This document shows positions 36,891 to 47,819 of a stretch of DNA of 64,000 nucleotides, in pieces (position 1 is the stretch's first letter; every line of letters starts with the position of its first letter). Under the pieces are notes generated by a model. The model saw only the letters and a list, made by a program, of their open reading frames with translations. It was not told the DNA's origin and did not search any database. Source of the stretch: Imbroritus primus (GTDB taxonomy: Bacteria > Pseudomonadota > Gammaproteobacteria > Burkholderiales > Burkholderiaceae); contig NZ_OZ201293.1 of NCBI RefSeq assembly GCF_964332355.1, forward strand, positions 2,170,001 to 2,234,000, written 5' to 3'. The position numbers were made by a program, and so were the translations under genes.

Positions 36891-38084
36891 ATGGCAGCAT
36901 CCGCAACATTCCATTGGTCTGACCCCTTGCTGCTCGACCAGCAACTGACCGAAGACGAACGCATGGTGCGCGATGCCGCTGCCGCCTATTGCCAGGACAA
37001 GCTGGCACCCCGTGTCCTCGAATCATTCCGGCATGAGCGGACAGATGTAGCGATTTTCCGGGAAATGGGTGAACTCGGCCTGCTCGGCCCGACCATCCCG
37101 TCACAGTATGGCGGTCCGGAGCTCAATTACGTCAGCTATGGGCTGATTGCCCGCGAAGTCGAGCGGATCGATTCGGGTTACCGCTCCATGATGAGCGTCC
37201 AGTCGTCGCTGGTGATGGTGCCGATTCATGCTTTCGGTAGCGAAGCACAAAAGCAGAAATACCTGCCCAAGCTGGCCAGCGGCGAATGGATCGGTTGCTT
37301 CGGGCTGACCGAACCCGATCATGGCTCGGATCCCGGCTCGATGGTCACGCGCGCCAAGCGGGTACAAGGCGGCTTCTCGCTGAGCGGCGCCAAGATGTGG
37401 ATCACCAACTCGCCGATTGCCGACGTGTTTGTCGTGTGGGCCAAGCTGATGGACGACGATGGCACCGACGCGATCCGGGGCTTCATTCTCGAAAAAGGCT
37501 GGAAAGGTCTCTCGGCCCCGGCCATCCACGGCAAGGTCGGCCTGCGCACCTCGGTCACCGGCGAGATCGTGCTCGACCAGGTGTTCGTGCCGGAAGAAAA
37601 CCTGATGCCCGGCGTACGTGGCCTGAAAGGTCCCTTCACCTGCCTGAACTCGGCACGCTACGGCATTGCCTGGGGCGCGCTCGGTGCGGCCGAGGCGTGC
37701 TGGCACACGGCCCGCCAGTACGTGCTCGACCGCAAGCAGTTCGGTCGACCGCTGGCCGCCAACCAGCTGGTCCAGAAGAAACTGGCCGACATGCAGACCG
37801 AAATCACGCTGGGCCTGCAAGGCTGCCTGCGCCTTGGGCGGATGAAGGACGAAGGCACCGCAGCCGTCGAGATCACCTCGATCATGAAGCGCAATTCCTG
37901 TGGCAAGGCGCTCGACATCGCCCGCCTCGCGCGCGACATGCTCGGCGGCAACGGCATCTCGGATGAGTACGGCGTCATCCGCCATATGGTGAACCTCGAG
38001 GTGGTCAATACCTACGAAGGCACGCATGATGTACACGCGCTGATCCTCGGCCGCGCGCAGACGGGTATCCAGGCCTTCTCCTGA
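36891..38084 (+). CDS. gcdH: Glutaryl-CoA dehydrogenase
   Basis: FAD enzyme that oxidises and decarboxylates glutaryl-CoA to crotonyl-CoA in lysine, tryptophan and glutarate degradation. 397 aa. It has GYRSMMSVQSSLVM, with the arginine that marks glutaryl-CoA specificity over other acyl-CoA dehydrogenases, GCFGLTEPDHGSDP, MWITNSPIADVFVVWAK, and the catalytic glutamate Glu376 in NTYEGTHDVHALILGRA. AAAGGAGA lies 5-6 nt before the ATG. Divergent from the IclR gene; no glutarate CoA-transferase lies directly downstream, unlike in some Burkholderiales. Confidence 0.96.
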   Translation: MAASATFHWSDPLLLDQQLTEDERMVRDAAAAYCQDKLAPRVLESFRHERTDVAIFREMGELGLLGPTIPSQYGGPELNYVSYGLIAREVERIDSGYRSMMSVQSSLVMVPIHAFGSEAQKQKYLPKLASGEWIGCFGLTEPDHGSDPGSMVTRAKRVQGGFSLSGAKMWITNSPIADVFVVWAKLMDDDGTDAIRGFILEKGWKGLSAPAIHGKVGLRTSVTGEIVLDQVFVPEENLMPGVRGLKGPFTCLNSARYGIAWGALGAAEACWHTARQYVLDRKQFGRPLAANQLVQKKLADMQTEITLGLQGCLRLGRMKDEGTAAVEITSIMKRNSCGKALDIARLARDMLGGNGISDEYGVIRHMVNLEVVNTYEGTHDVHALILGRAQTGIQAFS

Positions 38085-38111
38085 TTGGCTCGCACCATTC
38101 CCGTACCCCAA

Positions 38112-38144
38112 AAATGCAAGGCCCCGCTCTCGAGCGGGGCCTTG
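38112..38144 (-). terminator. Rho-independent terminator, mainly for the peroxiredoxin gene
   Basis: A perfect 12-bp stem (CAAGGCCCCGCT with AGCGGGGCCTTG) and CTCG loop, followed on the minus strand by CATTTTT. It lies between the gcdH and peroxiredoxin stops and may act on both strands. Confidence 0.85.
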
Positions 38145-38193
38145 TGCCTTGCGTGCGTTGCATGAGCCCGGCCGAAGTCGTCCGGGCATCGCC

Positions 38194-38832
38194 TTACTTG
38201 TTGGGCTGCGGTGTCAGGCGCAGATACGGACGCACTGCCTTGTAGCCTTTAGGAAACTTGGCCTTGAGCACTGCCTCATCCTTCAGCGACGGCACGATCA
38301 CCACGTCGTCGCCATCCTTCCAGTTGCCCGGCGTGGCCACGCTGTAGTTGTCTGTCAGCTGCAGCGAATCGATGACGCGCAGCACCTCGTCGAAGTTACG
38401 CCCCGTGCTGGCGGGATAGGTAATGATCAGGCGCACCTTCTTGTTCGGGTCGATGATGAACAGCGAACGCACCGTCACCGTTTCGCTGGCATTCGGGTGC
38501 ACCATGTCGTACAGCGTCGCCACCTTGCGGTCATGATCCGCGATGATCGGGAAGTTGACCACCGTGCCCTGCGTCTCGTTGATGTCCTTGATCCACTCAT
38601 GATGGGAATCCACGGGATCGACCGACAGGGCAATGGCCTTGACGTTGCGCGCCGCGAACTGCGACTTGAGCTTGGCGGTCAATCCCAGTTCGGTCGTGCA
38701 CACTGGCGTGAAGTCTGCCGGATGCGAGAACAGGACGCCCCAGCCATTGCCGAGCCATTCGTGGAAACGGATGGTGCCTTCGCTGGAATCCTGCTCGAAG
38801 TCGGGGGCGATGTCGCCAAGTCGCAATGCCAT
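38194..38832 (-). CDS. 1-Cys peroxiredoxin (Prx6-like)
   Basis: 212 aa. The peroxidatic cysteine is in HPADFTPVCTTE (about Cys45), with the Prx6-type C-terminal domain (DGDDVVIVPSL, KFPKGYKAVRPYLR) present and no resolving cysteine in the usual 2-Cys position. It reduces hydrogen peroxide and organic peroxides with an external thiol. Stands alone; terminator at 38112-38144. Confidence 0.94.
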   Translation of the reverse strand: MALRLGDIAPDFEQDSSEGTIRFHEWLGNGWGVLFSHPADFTPVCTTELGLTAKLKSQFAARNVKAIALSVDPVDSHHEWIKDINETQGTVVNFPIIADHDRKVATLYDMVHPNASETVTVRSLFIIDPNKKVRLIITYPASTGRNFDEVLRVIDSLQLTDNYSVATPGNWKDGDDVVIVPSLKDEAVLKAKFPKGYKAVRPYLRLTPQPNK

Positions 38833-39084
38833 GTCGTTCTCCAGAAAATCGATGGAACCAGTGTAGAGCGTTTGCGATCCAACCTGAACGACTATAAAGT
38901 CACACTGTCATGACAATTAGTCATATAGCGCTGAGGCCGGCAGCCGCATCCAGCCTCAGCCACAGGTTGGCCGAGACGCCCCTTGAAAGCGCGAAGGTGG
39001 CGCCGCATATGCTTCAAGGATAGACTAACAACTGTGCGGCGCGTGCGCCGGCCTGCGATTACCAATACCCACCAGGAGAAACGA

Positions 39085-39360
39085 ATGTCTGATGTGAAAG
39101 CCGTGTTGTCCGATGCTGAAGAACTGCTCAAGCAAGCCGCCTCCACGACCGGCGAAAAAGCGGCCGAGCTGCGCGAACGCGGCATGGGGATGCTGAAGCA
39201 GGCCAAGGAAAAAGTGCAGGATCTGCAGGATGCAGTCGTCACCAAGAGCAAGGCCGCGGCCCGTGCGACCGACGACTACGTGCATGACCACCCGTGGCGT
39301 GCCGTTGGTATCGCCGCCGGTGTCGGCCTGCTGGTGGGCCTGCTGCTGAACCGCAAGTAA
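39085..39360 (+). CDS. DUF883 (ElaB/YqjD-like) membrane-anchored protein
   Basis: 91 aa. A charged, helical N-terminal part rich in A, E and K (coiled coil) is followed by a DDYVHDHPWRAVGIAAGVGLLVGLLL tail anchor: the DUF883 signature (HPW then glycine-rich helix). Members bind ribosomes at the inner membrane in stationary phase in E. coli. CAGGAGAA is 4-5 nt before the ATG. The next genes (YqjE-like, DUF3318) are usually contiguous with it but are separated here by a 315-bp gap that holds a repeat-flanked element. Confidence 0.9.
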   Translation: MSDVKAVLSDAEELLKQAASTTGEKAAELRERGMGMLKQAKEKVQDLQDAVVTKSKAAARATDDYVHDHPWRAVGIAAGVGLLVGLLLNRK

Positions 39361-39434
39361 TCACGTCACGCCAGGGCGCGGCACACACCGCTACGCGGAC
39401 GCCGCGCCCGACATGCCGCTCGAGCCATGCCCCA

Positions 39435-39601
39435 GAGGCGGTTTCAAAATGAAGCGAAGCGGTTCTGGCCAGGAGGCAAGGCAGGGAATCGAATGGGACC
39501 CCGGATCGTTCCCATGCGCCCTGCAAAGGGTCACAAGCAGCACGCCAAGCCTCTCCTCCGGACCATGACCAGCCGGAGCCAGATCATTTTGAAACTGCCT
39601 C
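39435..39601. mobile_element. MITE-like element with 18-bp terminal inverted repeats
   Basis: GAGGCGGTTTCAAAATGA (39435-39452) and its inverted copy TCATTTTGAAACTGCCTC (39584-39601) match at 17 of 18 positions and enclose 131 bp with no ORF. The GAG... ends recall some IS families such as IS5-type, but no target duplication is obvious in the flanks and I cannot name the parent. Inside is another imperfect dyad (ATGGGA...TCCCAT). It interrupts the DUF883 / YqjE-like operon. Confidence 0.5.
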
Positions 39602-39675
39602 CCGGGTGAGGCCGGGCCCTTCTGGCCTCAGGCTCGCAGATCTTCCGGCGTGCCTGTTCTTGCGATCAGGACGCC

Positions 39676-40056
39676 ATGCAGGAATCGACTCCCTCTCCAC
39701 GTTTTTTTGACTCGCTGCGCAGCTTGCTGGGCAACGTCGCCGCCATGGCGCGCACCCGGCTGGAACTGGCCAGTGTCGAGCTCGCCGAGGAAAAAGCGCG
39801 CCTGATGCAGCAGGCATTTCTCGGCCTGCTGGGATTGGCGTTCCTCAGTCTTGGCATGATTGCCCTGACAGCGCTCATTGTCATTCTCTGCTGGGACACG
39901 TACCGCTGGCAGGTGCTCGCCGGCCTGGTAGCGTTGTATTTTGGCATCGCCGCCTATTGCCTGGTCCGCGTCCGCCGCCAGCTGCAAGATGCACCGGCGA
40001 TGTTCGAAGCCACGCTCGCCGAACTCGACAAGGACCGGGAGGCGCTCAAGTCATGA
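39676..40056 (+). CDS. YqjE / phage-holin-family membrane protein
   Basis: 126 aa. An amphipathic start (FFDSLRSLLGNVAAMARTRLELASVELAEEK) and two membrane helices (about 47-72, 76-96) then a charged tail, as in the YqjE/phage holin superfamily III (DUF1469). It usually lies directly after a DUF883 gene. Its stop overlaps the start of the next gene (ATGA), so they are translationally coupled. Confidence 0.88.
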   Translation: MQESTPSPRFFDSLRSLLGNVAAMARTRLELASVELAEEKARLMQQAFLGLLGLAFLSLGMIALTALIVILCWDTYRWQVLAGLVALYFGIAAYCLVRVRRQLQDAPAMFEATLAELDKDREALKS

Positions 40057-40466
40057 CAGATCTCGTGCCAACCCAACCGCCCCGCCCTGATGGCTTGCCG
40101 CGCATGCACGGCCGGCTGCCGCTGGCGGTCCGCAAGGAACTGCTGACGACCCGCGCTGCGCTGGAGCGCTACGACTGCGCGCAGTCGGCCCGCGACCTGC
40201 GGCAGTCGATCCGCCATGTCAGCAGCCTGAGCTGGCTGCCGAGCGCAGTCGCACCGCGCAACTGGCTCAAGCTGTTTGGCGTGGCGCGCCAGTTTCCGTA
40301 TCTGAGCTCGGCGATCTCGCTGCTGGCGACCGGCCTGCGCGTCACACCGTTGCGTGGCGTGGCCTGGCGGCTTTCTAAAGTCGGGGCAGTTGCGGGTATC
40401 GCCTATGGGCTCTACAAGATGTGGGTGAATCGCCGCGACGGGGACGAGGGCGACCCAACGTTCTAG
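40053..40466 (+). CDS. DUF3318-like / YqjK-position hypothetical protein
   Basis: 137 aa, ATGA-overlapping with the YqjE-like gene. N-terminal half charged with LAVRKELLTTRAALERYD, then a hydrophobic segment (about 88-120). It holds the place of yqjK and resembles the DUF3318 proteins found there in Burkholderiales; the family call rests mainly on context. Followed by a strong bidirectional terminator. Confidence 0.7.
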   Translation: MTDLVPTQPPRPDGLPRMHGRLPLAVRKELLTTRAALERYDCAQSARDLRQSIRHVSSLSWLPSAVAPRNWLKLFGVARQFPYLSSAISLLATGLRVTPLRGVAWRLSKVGAVAGIAYGLYKMWVNRRDGDEGDPTF

Positions 40467-40591
40467 GCAATGGACATCCTCCCGCGTGTGTTCTGTCATG
40501 CCAGCGCCATGCCAGCTTTACCATGCCGCTGATCGCGCGGATGGCGCCACCCGATAGCACCGCCAGCAGATATTTCCCGGATATGGAGCAA

Positions 40592-40624
40592 GCAAAAAGG
40601 GCAGCCGATGGCTGCCCTTTTTGC
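40592..40624. terminator. bidirectional Rho-independent terminator
   Basis: GGGCAGCC and GGCTGCCC flank a GAT loop, extended by A5/T5 arms on both sides (GCAAAAAGGG...CCCTTTTTGC). Lies between the DUF3318-like gene and convergent maeB. Confidence 0.92.
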
Positions 40625-40654
40625 TTGGCGGCCCCACCCGCCTGGTGGCCGGGT

Positions 40655-42970
<2,316 letters not shown>

Positions 42971-42980
42971 GCCTGCTCAT

Positions 42981-43015
42981 CCAAAAAGAAAATGCCCGTC
43001 ATGCATGCAACGGGC
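42981..43015 (-). terminator. terminator-like hairpin just upstream of maeB
   Basis: On the minus strand GCCCGT pairs with ACGGGC (43010-43015 with 42994-42999) around a 10-nt loop ATGCAT-rich, followed by ATTTTCTTTTT. It can be the terminator of the DUF4136 gene (stop at 43083) but also lies between a -10-like TAGAAT and the maeB start, so it would be in the maeB leader. Confidence 0.6.
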
Positions 43016-43082
43016 TCAAATATGTAGTTATGTACCTATTCTAGCGCACGCTTTGGAGCGCCAGGAAAAAACGAACGATCGT

Positions 43083-43748
43083 TTACTTTTTCTCGACCTC
43101 CAGCGTCACCTGACGCGGCTGGCCACTGCGCGCCGGGAATTCCGCGAACGCACTGCGGACCAGATACGGCATGACCGCAGCCATGCTCACGCCGGCCGTC
43201 GCTTCATGCAAGGCCGTTACCTGGTACACGCGCTTGCCGCCCCGCGCCTCCGTCAGCGACACCCGCAAGGCAAACTGCGTTAGCTGGATATCGCGCTCCA
43301 CCATGTACGGTGGCCAGTAGCCAGGCCATCCCCACGGACCGTAGGGCCCCCAGTAGCCGGGCCACGGGCGATAGAACGGCCCCGGAAAGTACGGATCCGG
43401 ATAAACCGTCTCGCGGACATGCACCGTGCGCGGCGTGGCGTCGAAATCGAATCCCACCACATAGCGCGCCTGCGGTCGAGGGGCCGGCGTGAAGCCATGG
43501 GTCTGCAATGCGCGCGCGATCCAGTCCTGGTAGGTGCGGCGCTCCAGATCGCCAGCCTGCGCGGCTGCGGTTTCAAATGCATAGGTTCGCGGCGCATCGT
43601 TGGTCCAGTCGGCTTGACGGAAGGCCGTCACTTCACTGGTCACGGTGCTAGCGCAGCCGCCGAGCAAGGCAGCCGCGAACAGCAGGCAGCCGACCCACCA
43701 GCGCCGGCCGGCCGTAAGGGAAATACCGCGCATGGACATGCGATTCAT
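43083..43748 (-). CDS. DUF4136 domain lipoprotein
   Basis: 221 aa. Lipoprotein signal with lipobox LLGGC (cysteine at about 33), then a DUF4136 domain: RTYAFE, a QDWIARALQTHGF helix, ARYVVGFDF, a tryptophan/proline-rich surface loop (PFYRPWPGYWGPYGPWGWPGY) and LEVEKK at the end. Function unknown; outer-membrane lipoprotein likely. ATG 43748 with GGAGG 8 nt upstream is preferred; the longer frame to 43847 is not. Confidence 0.85.
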   Translation of the reverse strand: MNRMSMRGISLTAGRRWWVGCLLFAAALLGGCASTVTSEVTAFRQADWTNDAPRTYAFETAAAQAGDLERRTYQDWIARALQTHGFTPAPRPQARYVVGFDFDATPRTVHVRETVYPDPYFPGPFYRPWPGYWGPYGPWGWPGYWPPYMVERDIQLTQFALRVSLTEARGGKRVYQVTALHEATAGVSMAAVMPYLVRSAFAEFPARSGQPRQVTLEVEKK

Positions 43749-43880
43749 AAAAACGACCTCCGGGTCGATGGCACCGGATGAACGACGCCGATGCTTGATG
43801 CCGATTGACCTGCAGAATTGCAAGTTGTTGTTTCTAAGAGTAGCCAATTTTCCGAAAATTCCCGATGCTGGCAGAGGCTG

Positions 43881-43909
43881 CTGAATGGCGAGCGTAGCTT
43901 GGCTACAAT
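43881..43909 (+). promoter_or_regulatory. candidate promoter of pepN
   Basis: CTGAAT, 17 bp, then TACAAT (43904-43909), ending 27 bp before the pepN ATG. The -35 matches weakly. Confidence 0.4.
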
Positions 43910-43936
43910 GAAACCTTCAACAGACAGGATCACCTC

Positions 43937-46615
43937 ATGCTGCGCACCGAAGACACTTCCGTCACCGTCTATCGCCAGGACTATACGCCGCCCGCCTTCG
44001 CCTTCGGCCACGTCGACCTGCTCGTGGAGCTCGATGCCGAGCGGACCGTCGTCACCAGCCGCATCGAGGTGAAGCGCCTGGTCAAGGACACGCCCCTCAT
44101 CCTGCATGGGGAGGAGCAGGAACTGTTGGCCGTCACCATCAATGACGAGCCCGCAGGTCACTACAGCATCGACGAAGATACGCTGACGCTGCATGAAGTG
44201 CCCGCACGCTTCACGCTGAGCATCACCTCGGCGAATCGCCCGTCCGCGAACACCTCGCTGATGGGGCTGTATGTGTCGGGCGGCAATTTCTTCACGCAGT
44301 GCGAAGCGGAAGGCTTCCGCAAGATCACCTACTTCCTCGACCGCCCGGACGTGATGACCACCTATACGGTCACCCTGCGCGCGGACAAGGCACAATGCCC
44401 GGTGCTGCTCGCCAACGGCAACCTGATCAGCAAGGCCGACCTCCCCGACGGCCGCCATGAAGCCGTATGGGATGACCCGTTCAAGAAGCCTTCGTACCTG
44501 TTCGCCCTGGTGGCCGGCCGCCTGTCGTGCATCGAGGAGACGATCACCACTGGCTCGGGTGCGAGCAAGCTGCTGCAGGTGTGGGTGGAGCCCGCCGATC
44601 TCGACAAGACCCGTCACGCCATGGATTCGCTGATCGCATCGATCCGCTGGGACGAAGCGCGCTTCGGCCTGGAGCTCGACCTCGAACGCTTCATGATCGT
44701 CGCCGTCAGCGATTTCAACATGGGTGCGATGGAGAACAAGGGCCTCAACATCTTCAACACCAAGTATGTACTGGCCAACAGCGAAACCGCCACCGACACG
44801 GATTTTGCCAACATCGAATCGGTCGTCGGCCATGAATACTTCCACAACTGGACCGGCAACCGCGTAACCTGCCGCGACTGGTTCCAGCTGAGCCTCAAGG
44901 AAGGCCTGACTGTGTTCCGCGACCAGGAATTCTCGGCCGACATGATGGGCACGGCATCCGGCCGTGCGGTCAAGCGCATCGAGGACGTGCGCCTGCTGCG
45001 CCAGGTGCAGTTTCCCGAGGATGCGGGCCCGATGGCCCACCCGGTGCGTCCCGACAGCTATCAGGAGATCAACAATTTCTACACCGTCACGGTATACGAA
45101 AAAGGCGCCGAAGTCGTACGCATGTACCAGACGCTGCTGGGCCGCGACGGCTTCCGCAAGGGCATGGACCTCTACTTCAAGCGCCACGACGGCCAGGCCG
45201 TGACCTGCGACGATTTCCGCCAGGCGATGGCGGATGCCAATGGCCGCGATCTCACACAGTTCGGCCGCTGGTATAGCCAGGCCGGCACGCCTGAAGTCAG
45301 CGCGCTGACCCGTTACAATCCAGCCGACAAGTCTTTTACGCTGACGCTCACCCAGCATTGCCCCAAGGTCGGCATCGAAATCAGCAATGAAGCGCTCGAC
45401 AAGCAGCCGTTCCATATCCCTGTGGCACTGGGGCTCGTCGGCCCCGATGGCCGCGACCTGCCGCTGCAGCTGGACGGAGAGGCCGCGCCCCAGGGCACCA
45501 CGCGCGTGCTTGACCTGACAGAGCGCACGCAGACGTACCGTTTCATCAACGTGGATGTGCCACCGGTACCGTCGCTGCTGCGCAACTTCTCGGCGCCGGT
45601 GGCGCTGGATATTCACTACACCGACGAGGAACTGGCTTTCCTGCTCGCCCATGACAGCGATCCGTTCAATCGCTGGGAAGCCGGTCAGCGGCTGGCCACG
45701 CGGACGCTGCTGGCATTGGTCGCCGATGCACAGGCCGGCCGCCCGCTGGTCGCCGACGCCAAGCTTGTCAAGGCACTGGGCTCCGTGCTGACGGATGAAA
45801 CGCTCGACCCGGCCTTCCGCGAACAGATCTGGATCCTGCCAGCCGAGACCTACCTGGGCGAGCGCATGGGCATCGCCGACCCGGCTGCCGTCCATGCTGC
45901 GCGCCAAGCCTTGCGCCAAGGCATTGCGTCGGCGCTGCAGTCGGAACTCACCGACATTTACACGCGCCACCGTGCCACCGGTCCCTATTCACCGGACGCC
46001 GCCTCGGCCGGCCGGCGCGCGCTGAAGAATCTGGCGCTCGGCTACCTGATCGAAACCGGCGATGCGAAAGCGCTCGCACTTGCCGAGCGCCAATACGCCG
46101 AGGCCGACAATATGACGGACCGCTCAGCTGCTCTCACGGCGCTGCTCAACAGCGACTCGCCGGCCCGCGGCGAAGCGCTGGCGGATTTCTACATGCGCTT
46201 CTCCGACGAAGCGCTGGTCATCGACAAGTGGTTCGCCATGCAGGCCATGCAGCCGGGACGCCACGGCCAGCGTGTCATCGACACGGTGCAGTCGCTGATG
46301 CAGCATCATGCCTTCACCCTGCGCAACCCCAATCGCGCGCGCTCGCTGATCTTTGGTTTCTGCACGGCCAATCCGGCGCAGTTCCATGCGGCCGACGGCT
46401 CGGGCTATACGTTCTGGAAAAACCAGGTGCTGGCGCTCGATGCGATCAATCCGCAGGTTGCCGCGCGGCTGGCGCGTGCGCTGGACCGCTGGACCCGCTT
46501 CACCATTCCCTTGCGCGACCGCATGCACGCGGCCCTGCAACAGGTGGCAGCCAGCAGCACGCTGTCGCGCGATGTGCGCGAGATCATCTCGAAATCGCTG
46601 GGTCAGGCAGGCTGA
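43937..46615 (+). CDS. pepN: Aminopeptidase N
   Basis: M1 zinc metallopeptidase removing N-terminal residues from peptides. 892 aa. The exopeptidase motif GAMEN is at 263-267, the zinc motif HEYFH at 299-303 with the third ligand glutamate in the following helix, and the C-terminal DUF3458 regions are present. AGGA lies 8 nt before the ATG. Convergent with an EamA gene, 28 bp between stops. Confidence 0.97.
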   Translation: MLRTEDTSVTVYRQDYTPPAFAFGHVDLLVELDAERTVVTSRIEVKRLVKDTPLILHGEEQELLAVTINDEPAGHYSIDEDTLTLHEVPARFTLSITSANRPSANTSLMGLYVSGGNFFTQCEAEGFRKITYFLDRPDVMTTYTVTLRADKAQCPVLLANGNLISKADLPDGRHEAVWDDPFKKPSYLFALVAGRLSCIEETITTGSGASKLLQVWVEPADLDKTRHAMDSLIASIRWDEARFGLELDLERFMIVAVSDFNMGAMENKGLNIFNTKYVLANSETATDTDFANIESVVGHEYFHNWTGNRVTCRDWFQLSLKEGLTVFRDQEFSADMMGTASGRAVKRIEDVRLLRQVQFPEDAGPMAHPVRPDSYQEINNFYTVTVYEKGAEVVRMYQTLLGRDGFRKGMDLYFKRHDGQAVTCDDFRQAMADANGRDLTQFGRWYSQAGTPEVSALTRYNPADKSFTLTLTQHCPKVGIEISNEALDKQPFHIPVALGLVGPDGRDLPLQLDGEAAPQGTTRVLDLTERTQTYRFINVDVPPVPSLLRNFSAPVALDIHYTDEELAFLLAHDSDPFNRWEAGQRLATRTLLALVADAQAGRPLVADAKLVKALGSVLTDETLDPAFREQIWILPAETYLGERMGIADPAAVHAARQALRQGIASALQSELTDIYTRHRATGPYSPDAASAGRRALKNLALGYLIETGDAKALALAERQYAEADNMTDRSAALTALLNSDSPARGEALADFYMRFSDEALVIDKWFAMQAMQPGRHGQRVIDTVQSLMQHHAFTLRNPNRARSLIFGFCTANPAQFHAADGSGYTFWKNQVLALDAINPQVAARLARALDRWTRFTIPLRDRMHAALQQVAASSTLSRDVREIISKSLGQAG

Positions 46616-46643
46616 GAATCGCCGCAACCTGCCACGGGGGCTG

Positions 46644-47534
46644 CTAGGCAGCGCCCGCCCCGGCCTTGCGACCGAATTTCAGGAAGCCGGTGCCCAGTGC
46701 CGTGCCCAGCAGGATCACCGCACCGCTCAGCACCATATTGAGCGTCAACGCCTCGCCGAGGAACAGCGCACCCCACAGGACACCAAACAGCGGGATCAGG
46801 AAGGTCACCGACATGGCCTTCGTCGGCCCCTGGCGTGACACCAGCCGGAAGAACAGGATATACGCCACCCCCGTGGAGCCGACTGCCAGCAGCACGACGC
46901 TCGTCCAGACCTGGAGCGATGGCATCTGCGCGGGCCACAGCCAGAAGGCGGGCAACGCCAGCAGCGCCGTGGCGCCAACCATGCTGCCGGTCGCCACGGT
47001 CAGCGCCGGCACGGCGGTCAGGTATTTCTTGGTGACGGCCCCCGCCACGCCATAGGACGCCGAGGCCCCGAGCGCCGCCAGCACCGCGCCGCCGCTCTGC
47101 GACCACGACAAACCGTGCGTGCCGCTGACCAGCAGCGCAACCCCACAGACGCCGATACACAGGCCCACGACGCGCAGCATGGTCAGCCGGTCGCCCAGCC
47201 AGACGAATGCCACCAGCGCGGCGAAGATCGGCGTCGATGCATTCAGCACCGAGGTGAATCCGGCAGCCAGTGTCAGCTGTGCATATGCAAACAGGCAAAA
47301 CGGCAGGGCGGAATTCAGCAGACCGACCACCAGCAGCGGCTTCCAGTGCGGCCGCATGGTCTGCCACCCGCCACGCATGGCCAGGATCGGTAGCAGGAAG
47401 AGCGCGGCAATGCTCACGCGCAGCGCGATCAGCGGCACCGGCCCCAACGCGGGTACGGCAATCCGCATGAACAGGAACGAAGCGCCCCACAACGCTGCCA
47501 GGATCAGCATTTCGAAGACGTCTTGCGCGCGCAT
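46644..47534 (-). CDS. EamA family (DMT superfamily) transporter
   Basis: 296 aa, ten membrane helices in two EamA repeats: ILAALWGASFLFMRIAVPALGP and LRVSIAALFLLP, then VGSTGVAYILFFRLVSRQGPTKAMS and PLFGVLWGALFLGE. Likely exports amino acids or other small metabolites; substrate not predictable. ATG 47534 (MRAQDVF) is chosen over the frame's first ATG because it gives the family length. Confidence 0.9.
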   Translation of the reverse strand: MRAQDVFEMLILAALWGASFLFMRIAVPALGPVPLIALRVSIAALFLLPILAMRGGWQTMRPHWKPLLVVGLLNSALPFCLFAYAQLTLAAGFTSVLNASTPIFAALVAFVWLGDRLTMLRVVGLCIGVCGVALLVSGTHGLSWSQSGGAVLAALGASASYGVAGAVTKKYLTAVPALTVATGSMVGATALLALPAFWLWPAQMPSLQVWTSVVLLAVGSTGVAYILFFRLVSRQGPTKAMSVTFLIPLFGVLWGALFLGEALTLNMVLSGAVILLGTALGTGFLKFGRKAGAGAA

Positions 47535-47819
47535 GGGAGATGTCCGCAGAAGTAAGGCATTGACAGCGCCCGCTGCAATGCATGCCGCGATGATAAACGA
47601 ATCAGCCAACATGGCGCACGCGGGCAATCTGACCCGGCACGCCCCGCTCCGATGGGTAGCGCTGGCTTCGTGGAGGGCTCAGGCGGTCAGGTGCCGCATA
47701 TGGCCCTGGCGCGCGAGGCGGGCCTCCGTTTATTCCGGGTCCACCTGCTCGCCAGACGGGTCGGGAATTCGCCCGCCGGCCGCTGGGCAAGGTAAAATCG
47801 CGGCATCTAGGAGAACCCC

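Noticed and set aside
43745..45970. 741-aa minus-strand ORF across pepN
   Set aside because: Antisense shadow; pepN on the other strand has all catalytic motifs.
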